DNA of 64,000 bases from assembly GCA_025175895.1 (NCBI GenBank), contig CM046000.1:35562720-35626719 (forward strand). Reading direction: 5' to 3'. The position numbers were made by a program, and so were the translations under genes. The notes below the pieces were generated by a model that ran no database searches, was not told where the DNA came from, and saw nothing but the letters and a program-made list of their open reading frames with translations. Source of the DNA: Wurfbainia villosa (taxonomy: Eukaryota; Streptophyta; Magnoliopsida; Zingiberales; Zingiberaceae). The stretch's first letter is position 1; each line of letters opens with the position of its first letter. This document shows positions 58,364 through 64,000 of this stretch, one piece after another.

Positions 58364-58943
58364 GAAATTGCATGTTTTTTTTAACCTGTGAACTCACTAT
58401 GTTTGTGCTTTAGCTTAGAAATTGCATGCTTAGTTTTTTTAACTTATGAACTCACTTAGAACACGTACAAAATCAACTAAAATCATTCGAAAAGATTGAG
58501 CCTCGGGGAGCCTCTTTTCAAATAACCAACTAAAATTCTTCGAAAAGATTGAGCCTTGGGGAGCCTCTTTTCAAAAATAACCAGTTAGACTAGGAAATAA
58601 TCTTAGGTGAGTCAAGTCATCATTTTCTTGAACATGACTTTGTCTAAGGAAGTGGTCGATGATCCAATAAAAGAAGGCCTCTGTGCCTCGCCATGACCTG
58701 GAAGCCATGATCTTGAAAAGGTAAACTTGACAAGCCTAGGGTCAAATCCAAATATAATATAAAATTACTTGAACCTAAATCCACTTAATCAACTTAATTA
58801 GAAGTCATCTCACAAAAAAAACACATAAGTATAACATGCTTGATCATATAGACACAGGTGAGATGACCTATGTTTAACAACTTACAACCATTTTTTTTTT
58901 AAAAAAAAATATCTAACTTCCAATCCAACCACCTTGTGTGTAG
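58364..58943 (+). other. SIRE-3 gag-pol spacer with duplicated hairpins
   Basis: Stops occur in all frames. Contains a duplicated GAACTCACT segment, two direct copies (about 58472-58524 and 58527-58580) each with GAAAAGA/TCTTTTC arms, a block shared with SIRE-1 and SIRE-2 (about 58630-58710), and the inverted repeat CATCTCAC (58806-58813) / GTGAGATG (58858-58865). A T-run/A-run palindrome lies near 58890-58909. It ends with CCACCTTGTGTGTAG, which resembles a splice acceptor right before pol. Confidence 0.78.
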
Positions 58944-61900
58944 GATCAATGGATATTGAACAGCGGTTGCTCCCGACACATGACCGAGGATCAACTCAAA
59001 TTCACAAAGCTTCGATTCAAACGACAAGGATCGGTAGCCTTTGGGAATAACGGCAAGCTCAAAATCATCGGATCAGGTGATATCGAGCTTAACTCGAATT
59101 TTGTTATTAAAAATGTATTACTTGTAGAGAATTTTGAATATAACCTGCTTAGCGTAAGCCAATTTTGTGACAATAACTATAAGGTCATATTTTTAGATAA
59201 TGAATGTGTAATTAAAACAAATAAAATAGCTAAAACAATACTCAAAGGAACTAGGAAAAATAACATTTATACAATTAACTTAATCAAATCCTCAGCCAAA
59301 TGTCTTATGACACAGGAAGAGGAATCATGGTTGTGGCACCAACGACTCGGTCACTCGCACCCAAGACTCGTCCATAAGATGAGTCAGAGTGGCTTAGTCA
59401 GAGGCTTACCCAACCTCAACAACTTGGTTAATAAAATCTGTAATGCTTGTCAACAAGGAAAACAACCTAGGACACAACACAAGTTAACTAACCAAGAACG
59501 AACCTCAAGTGTACTTGAGCTCCTGCATATGGATCTATTCGATTCACATGGAGCCAAGTCACTCAATAGAAGTCAATATTGCTTAGTCATAATTGACAAC
59601 TACTCCAGGTTTACTTGGGTTAGGTTCATCAAACATAAAAATGATACCCTAGATCAATTAATCAATCTATTCAAATTAATCGAGAATCAAAAAGACCTTA
59701 AGGTTAAAAGACTTAGAAGCGATCATGGTGGTGAATTCGAAAATCAAAGGTTCACCGACTTCTGTAACCTAAACGGATACCACCATGAATTCTCTTGCTC
59801 TAGGACCCCTCAGCAAAATGGCCTAGTGGAGCGAAAAAATCGAACTCTACAAGAAGCCGCTAGGACCATGTTGAACGAATACGACCTACCCGATAGGTTT
59901 TGGGAAGAAGCCGTGAGTATGGCATGCTATGTCCAAAATAGGATCCTTATGGTAAAAAGGCACCTTAAGACCTCATACGAGATTTATCACGATAAAATAC
60001 CTAACATCAAGTACTTTAGGGTATTTGGGTGTAAGGTACATATCCTAAACACTAAGGATTACCTAGGGAAATTTACATCCAAAACCACGACCGGAATCTT
60101 TCTAGGATACTCGACTACAAGTCGAGCTTATAGAGTATATAACCACGACACCCTTAGAGTCGAAGAGACTATCAATGTAGTATTTGATGAAGTACCCGAA
60201 CCTACAAAACCCTTAATGACCCCAAGTGTTGAGGCCACTGATACCAAACTCGTCTCCGACCCTGAGATCGAGTCTAATCCACATCAACCAACTTCTCTTG
60301 TCGACCAAGTGACAAGTGATCCGAGTCAAACTAGTGTTCAACCAAGTCACCCCATTGATCAAGCATTAGGTAACACAAACCCAACCCAATCTAGGATTCA
60401 GACTAACCACCCTATCGATCAAGTGATAGGAGATCCTAACCTAGGAGTTCGAACTAGAGCATCCTATAGGAACCTTAGTCAAATTTCCTTAATTTCAAAG
60501 ATAGAACCCAAATCAATTGAACAAGCTCTTCTTGATCCCGATTGGATTATTGCAATGCAAGAAGAGCTAGCTCAATTTACTAGGAATGAAGTGTGGGAAT
60601 TAGTACCACCACCTAAAGACAAAACGATAATTGGAACAAAGTGGGTGTTTCGAAATAAGCTTGATGATAAAGGTGAAGTAGTTAGAAACAAGGCTAGGTT
60701 AGTCGCCAAAGGGTTTAGTCAAGTCAAAGGCTTAGATTACGACGAAACCTATGCCCTAGTAGCTAGACTCGAATCCATTCGAATGTTGCTAGCTTATGCC
60801 GCACATCGAGGATTTAAGCCATTTCAAATGGATATTAAGTCGGCATTCCTAAATGGATACATTAAAGAAGAAGTTTATGTTAGCCAACCCCCCGGATTCG
60901 AAAATCTAGATAAACCCGACCATGTTCTAAAACTTAAGAAAGTTCTCTATGGACTTAAACAAGCTCCTCGAGCTTGGTACGAGAGACTTTCAATCCATCT
61001 TAAGTCAAAAGGGTTTAACCAAGGCTTAGTTGACCCAACTCTCTTCGTAAAAACCTTAGGTAAAGAAATATTCATAGCTCAAATTTACGTAGACGATATA
61101 ATTTTTGGAACCTCTAACTTAGCCTTACTAAACGAGTTCGTTTCACTCATGGAAAGTGAGTTTGAAATGAACTTGGTAGCCGAGTTAAGTTTCTTTTTAG
61201 GTCTAAAAATTAAACAAACTAAGGATGGTATATACCTATATCAACAAAAATACACTAAGGAGTTAATTAAAAGATTTGGAATGCAAGACGCTAAGATAAT
61301 AAACACCCCAATGGCGATTAATGTTAACATAGGAGAAGACCTAGAAAGTAAGTCCATTGACTTAAAATACTATAGGAGAGTAATAGGGAGTCTCCTTTAC
61401 TTAACTGCAAGCCGACCTGATATCTTATTTGCAGTAAGTATGTGCGCCAGGTTTCAAACCTGTGCCAAGGAGTCTCACCTAACCCTAGTTAAGCGTATCC
61501 TTAGATATCTAAAGGGTACACTTAATGTCGGTATTTGGTATCCTAGATCTACCGAGTTCGAACTAATCGGCTACTCCGATTCGGATTATGCCGGTAGTAA
61601 ACTCGACAGAAAGAGCATGAGTGGTTGTTGTCAACTACTCGACTCGAGTCTAGTGAGTTGGTGCAGTAGGAAGCAACATTATGTTGCCTTATCTACCACC
61701 GAAGCCGAATACATCGCGATGGGTGAGTGTGTCACTCAGCTTCTTTGGATGAAGCACACCCTCCGCGACTTTAAGTTAGACTTTACGAATACTAAACTTC
61801 ACGTAGATAACATTAGTTCAATTAATCTTACAAAGAATCCAATATGTCACTCTAGGACCAAACATATAGAAGTCAAACACCATTTCATTCGAGAACATGT

Positions 61901-62030
61901 GGCCAACGGAGCCATACAACTCGAGTACGTTGAATCGAAGTCTAACCTAGCAGACCTATTTACTAAACCCCTACCCGAAGCCGAATTTAGTCTATTAAGA
62001 CGAAAATTGGGCATGTGCGTAATAGAATAG
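58944..62030 (+). CDS. pol: SIRE-3 Pol: protease, integrase, RT, RNase H
   Basis: An open frame of 1028 residues after the TAG at 58941; no ATG begins it, so it needs readthrough, frameshifting or splicing. Numbering from 58944: protease box WILNSGCSRHMT at residues 3-14, where the catalytic Asp of the usual DSG is Asn; zinc part WHQRLGHSH...CNACQQGK, about 128-175; integrase core with HMDLFD (195), RSDHGGEF (257) and GLVERKNRT (295), so the DDE triad is kept; RT with MDIKSAFLNG (629) and YVDD (715); RNase H with YSDSDYAG (877), TTEAEY (918) and HVDN (953), ending at LADLFTKPLPEAEF...CVIE. Normal copia order. The lone D-to-N should abolish protease, and a Pro in the RT YAPVAR motif is Leu. 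No env-like frame follows. Confidence 0.93.
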   Translation, partial: DQWILNSGCSRHMTEDQLKFTKLRFKRQGSVAFGNNGKLKIIGSGDIELNSNFVIKNVLLVENFEYNLLSVSQFCDNNYKVIFLDNECVIKTNKIAKTILKGTRKNNIYTINLIKSSAKCLMTQEEESWLWHQRLGHSHPRLVHKMSQSGLVRGLPNLNNLVNKICNACQQGKQPRTQHKLTNQERTSSVLELLHMDLFDSHGAKSLNRSQYCLVIIDNYSRFTWVRFIKHKNDTLDQLINLFKLIENQKDLKVKRLRSDHGGEFENQRFTDFCNLNGYHHEFSCSRTPQQNGLVERKNRTLQEAARTMLNEYDLPDRFWEEAVSMACYVQNRILMVKRHLKTSYEIYHDKIPNIKYFRVFGCKVHILNTKDYLGKFTSKTTTGIFLGYSTTSRAYRVYNHDTLRVEETINVVFDEVPEPTKPLMTPSVEATDTKLVSDPEIESNPHQPTSLVDQVTSDPSQTSVQPSHPIDQALGNTNPTQSRIQTNHPIDQVIGDPNLGVRTRASYRNLSQISLISKIEPKSIEQALLDPDWIIAMQEELAQFTRNEVWELVPPPKDKTIIGTKWVFRNKLDDKGEVVRNKARLVAKGFSQVKGLDYDETYALVARLESIRMLLAYAAHRGFKPFQMDIKSAFLNGYIKEEVYVSQPPGFENLDKPDHVLKLKKVLYGLKQAPRAWYERLSIHLKSKGFNQGLVDPTLFVKTLGKEIFIAQIYVDDIIFGTSNLALLNEFVSLMESEFEMNLVAELSFFLGLKIKQTKDGIYLYQQKYTKELIKRFGMQDAKIINTPMAINVNIGEDLESKSIDLKYYRRVIGSLLYLTASRPDILFAVSMCARFQTCAKESHLTLVKRILRYLKGTLNVGIWYPRSTEFELIGYSDSDYAGSKLDRKSMSGCCQLLDSSLVSWCSRKQHYVALSTTEAEYIAMGECVTQLLWMKHTLRDFKLDFTNTKLHVDNISSINLTKNPICHSRTKHIEVKHHFIREHVANGAIQLEYVESKSNLADLFTKPLPEAEFSLLRRKLGMCVIE

Positions 62031-63037
62031 GAACTTGCAAACTATATTTTCTTACTACTATTTCTTAATTTTCATTTTGATGGAACTAGCATAGGACATA
62101 CCTTAGATATCATGCATCTATAGATTTAAGGAGCCAGTACATCTCACAACACATAGGACTAATGTGTTTGTGTACTTAGCCACGTAGATGGGCGTGAGAT
62201 GTTAGGACCCTACTCCTGGTTCCAGATGTAGAGCTAGTGCATCGCTATGAACCACGGAGTATAATCATACATACTAACCGACTCTGACCAGGACTGGTTG
62301 ATCTTTCATATCAATCAAGCCAAATATGAGTCGAACATTTTATAGATAAACTTATTTTCAGTATATTATTTTCAAAATAATGTGGAATATGCTTGGACTT
62401 TAAAATTAATACTTATTTTTTTACACACCCCTCACTCTTTTCGATATACGGCAAAAGGGGGAGAAAAAGGCCAAAGCTAAGGGGTCAATTTAAACACATT
62501 TAGTTAACTTGTTTTTGTTAACAATACAAAAGTTAAATTACTTAACTTTAAGTTAACTTGTTAACAAAATGGAAGTAAAGGCCAAGGTTAAGAAATCAAT
62601 CCTTTGATTTCTTAACTTAAAAATTATTTTAAATACTATGGCCAATATTAAGTAATTTCTTAACTTGTTTTTGTTAACAATACAAAAGTTAAATTACTTA
62701 ACTTTAAGTTAACTTGTTAACAAAACGGAAGTAAAGGCCAAGGTTAAGAAATCAATCCTTTGATTTCTTAACTTAAAACTTATTTTAAATACTATGGCCA
62801 ATATTAAGTAATTTCGGTTACTTAATTTTTTTTAGTAGCAAACATCAAGGGGGAGAGTTAAAAATCTTTCTCAAGTACTCACCCTCGGTCAAAGGGGAGG
62901 ATTCCTCAAGGGGGAGCACTTGAAAAAGAGTTTTTATACTCCTGCTCATTCATGCATATCTCTTGTTCATTTTTCTCAATGCGCTTAATTTTCTTAACTT
63001 TGTATGTGGGTTTGCCATAAATCAAAAAGGGAGAGAT
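62031..63037 (+). other. SIRE-3 3' region: hairpin, purine tracts, PPT
   Basis: Inverted repeat CATCTCAC (62140-62147) / GTGAGATG (62194-62201), as in SIRE-2. Purine tracts AAAGGGGGAG or close at about 62455, 62849, 62896 and 62908; the main PPT AAAAAGGGAGAGAT (about 63024-63037) abuts the LTR. Repeated tracts are a known Sirevirus trait. No gene. Confidence 0.82.
62504..62815 (+). repeat. 156-bp tandem duplication in SIRE-3 3' region
   Basis: Two units (62504-62659 and 62660-62815) differ at only a few bases. Each has a perfect 13-bp hairpin, GTTAAGAAATCAA, loop TCCT, at 62587-62616 and 62743-62772, plus TTAAC/GTTAA-rich palindromes. Confidence 0.92.
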
Positions 63038-64000
63038 TGTTGGTGCAGTAGGCACCTAAGTCGAACCTGAGTTTTGATTATAGCAAACGATACAAAGTTA
63101 AGCTGATGTTGTTATCTCACGAGCTGAACCGAGTGTGCAGAAAATTGCTATAGCTGGAGCTGAAGGCTAGCGACACCCGGAAGAAGCCGCGGTGGTCGGG
63201 CGACACTCGAGTGACTTCGGAGAGAGCCGAAGGAGTCGAGTGGAAGGCCGGAAGCAAAAGCAACATGTAAGTATCGAGGTAAGCTCGTGTGTGCGAGCGT
63301 AAGTGAGGTCGTATCCTCTTTACGGGGATGATCTTAAGCGTAGATCCGACCAAAGACATCCCATAGATGGTCTAGGTCGAGATCGGACGGTCGGAGGTCG
63401 TCAAAATAATATTTTTTGTTGAGCTAACTTTGACCTGCAACAAGCATCGATCATTGCCACTTGAGGACTTGATTGCCGTCAATCGGTCCGATTGTTGAAG
63501 GTCAAGACTGATCGATGTCGCCATCACGATCGATGATGGCCATCCGATCGATGGTCAATGATCAGATTCGAGGAGTCAAGGCTTATCACCAAATTTCAAG
63601 GGGAGTTGTGCTCAAATTTGATTGGCTAGGGTTCCTCTCGAAAAGGGGCTCAAAAACTATAAAAGGAGGGCCAAACCTAGGGTTTCATTATCAATTCTAA
63701 GTGCTCAAAAGCCTCCGTTACGCTGTAACTCTCCGACGACTTTACGACAACGAAGTGCTGCCAACAACCCTAGCTTAAATTTTCTTTTGTTTAGTTGTTG
63801 GTATAATCTTAATTTGTTATTGCTTTCAATATTGCAATTCTTTTCAATCGAGGTTTTTCGTTGCATTTTACTTTAATAGAAGAGAGGGTTTGTCTCTCTA
63901 TCTTTTTGCTTCGAAGGCTTTTGTAATCGTAAAACTCCTACCTCCAACGAGGAGGAGTGTTTTAGTGAATTGCCCTTCGTACACGGTCTAGGACCGTTAG
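63038..64000 (+). repeat. SIRE-3 3' LTR, truncated by window end
   Basis: 963 bp of an expected 1125. Nearly identical to the 5' LTR except 63438-63565, where CAGTCGACTG is replaced by CCGATCGATGG. TATA at 63657-63666. Confidence 0.93.

Larger units (their letters stand above)
1469..64000 (+). mobile_element. GYP-H: old Ty3/gypsy Tekay/Del-type chromovirus hosting all other insertions
   Basis: The 5' LTR starts at 1469 (TATAAGATATGG, first G mutated) and the 3' LTR at 53489 (TGTAAGATATGAC); the two copies align over about 1.9 kb of shared sequence. Internal DNA is split into 29225-31371, 40842-43035 and 53053-53488, about 4.8 kb in all, a normal size for this clade. In order it shows a primer site, a Gag start, a degraded zinc knuckle, RT entry and RNase H traces, integrase, a GPY/F-like tail and a chromodomain, then a purine tract. 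All frames carry stops, so it is dead. The LTR length without insertions is about 3.5 kb. The right end lies beyond the window. The 5 bases before the LTR are ccaac. Confidence 0.88.
55386..64000 (+). mobile_element. SIRE-3: Sirevirus copia element, best preserved, right end outside
   Basis: 5' LTR 55386-56510, primer site, gag, spacer, pol, 3' region with several PPTs and a 3' LTR from 63038 that runs off the window. The two LTRs are very alike except for one block, so insertion is comparatively recent. Sirevirus marks: multiple PPT-like tracts, Gag with a C-terminal coiled coil, TGTTGG...CCAACA ends. The expected second cgtcg duplication lies beyond base 64000. Confidence 0.93.

Noticed and set aside
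62031..63037. Env-like gene after SIRE-3 pol
   Set aside because: Some Sireviruses have one, but here there is no frame over about 60 codons and no signal peptide or membrane segment.

Overview
The window is a stack of plant LTR retrotransposons. Everything from base 1469 to the right edge belongs to one old Ty3/gypsy chromovirus (here GYP-H, + strand) and to elements inserted into it. Only 1-1468 is non-element DNA. Grounds for a flowering plant: tRNA-iMet type primer sites, Sirevirus and Angela/BARE copia lineages, a Tekay/Del-type chromovirus with a chromodomain, and deep nesting. A large monocot genome is plausible but not proven. No cellular gene, tRNA, rRNA or CRISPR array was found.

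Layout. 1-1468: flank with decayed gene-like exons. GYP-H 5' LTR begins at 1469 and is split by two insertions. TRG-1 (2608-8126, -) is a gag-only element with terminal repeats. SIRE-1 (10118-28877, -) is a Sirevirus without pol, itself hit in its leader by SIRE-2 (13862-21994, +) and TRG-2 (22111-27570, -, gag-only with an intact 577-residue Gag). The LTR ends near 29224. GYP-H internal DNA follows, broken by ANG-1 (31372-40841, -) and ANG-2 (43036-53052, +), both Angela/BARE-like. ANG-2's 3' LTR contains a solo Sirevirus LTR (51806-52907). GYP-H resumes at 53053 (integrase tail, chromodomain, PPT), and its 3' LTR starts at 53489. SIRE-3 (55386 to past 64000, +) interrupts that LTR and is the best preserved Sirevirus, with long gag and pol frames. 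For every secondary insertion whose two ends lie in the window, a perfect 5-bp target duplication can be read: gagtt, catct, tcggt, ggtag, tataa, atctc, agatc.

How the parts relate. The Sirevirus-lineage elements (SIRE-1, -2, -3, the solo LTR, TRG-1 and TRG-2) share a C-rich box near the LTR 3' end, and those with internal DNA share the primer site (mutated in SIRE-2), polypurine tracts with extra upstream copies, a Gag of the same design and a CATCTCAC/GTGAGATG inverted repeat. TRG-1, TRG-2 and SIRE-1 lack pol and would need enzymes in trans, so the locus holds candidate satellites beside a relative of a possible helper. SIRE-3 itself has a D-to-N change in the protease motif and a gag frameshift.

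Most unusual signals: (1) LTR pairs of one element that are nearly identical except in a block where CAGTCGACTG-like palindromes in one copy are replaced by GATCGAT-rich sequence in the other, in five elements; (2) the shared inverted repeat; (3) duplicated hairpins in the gag-pol spacer; (4) a 19-mer repeated four times in the ANG-1 leader. No intact unknown protein system was seen.
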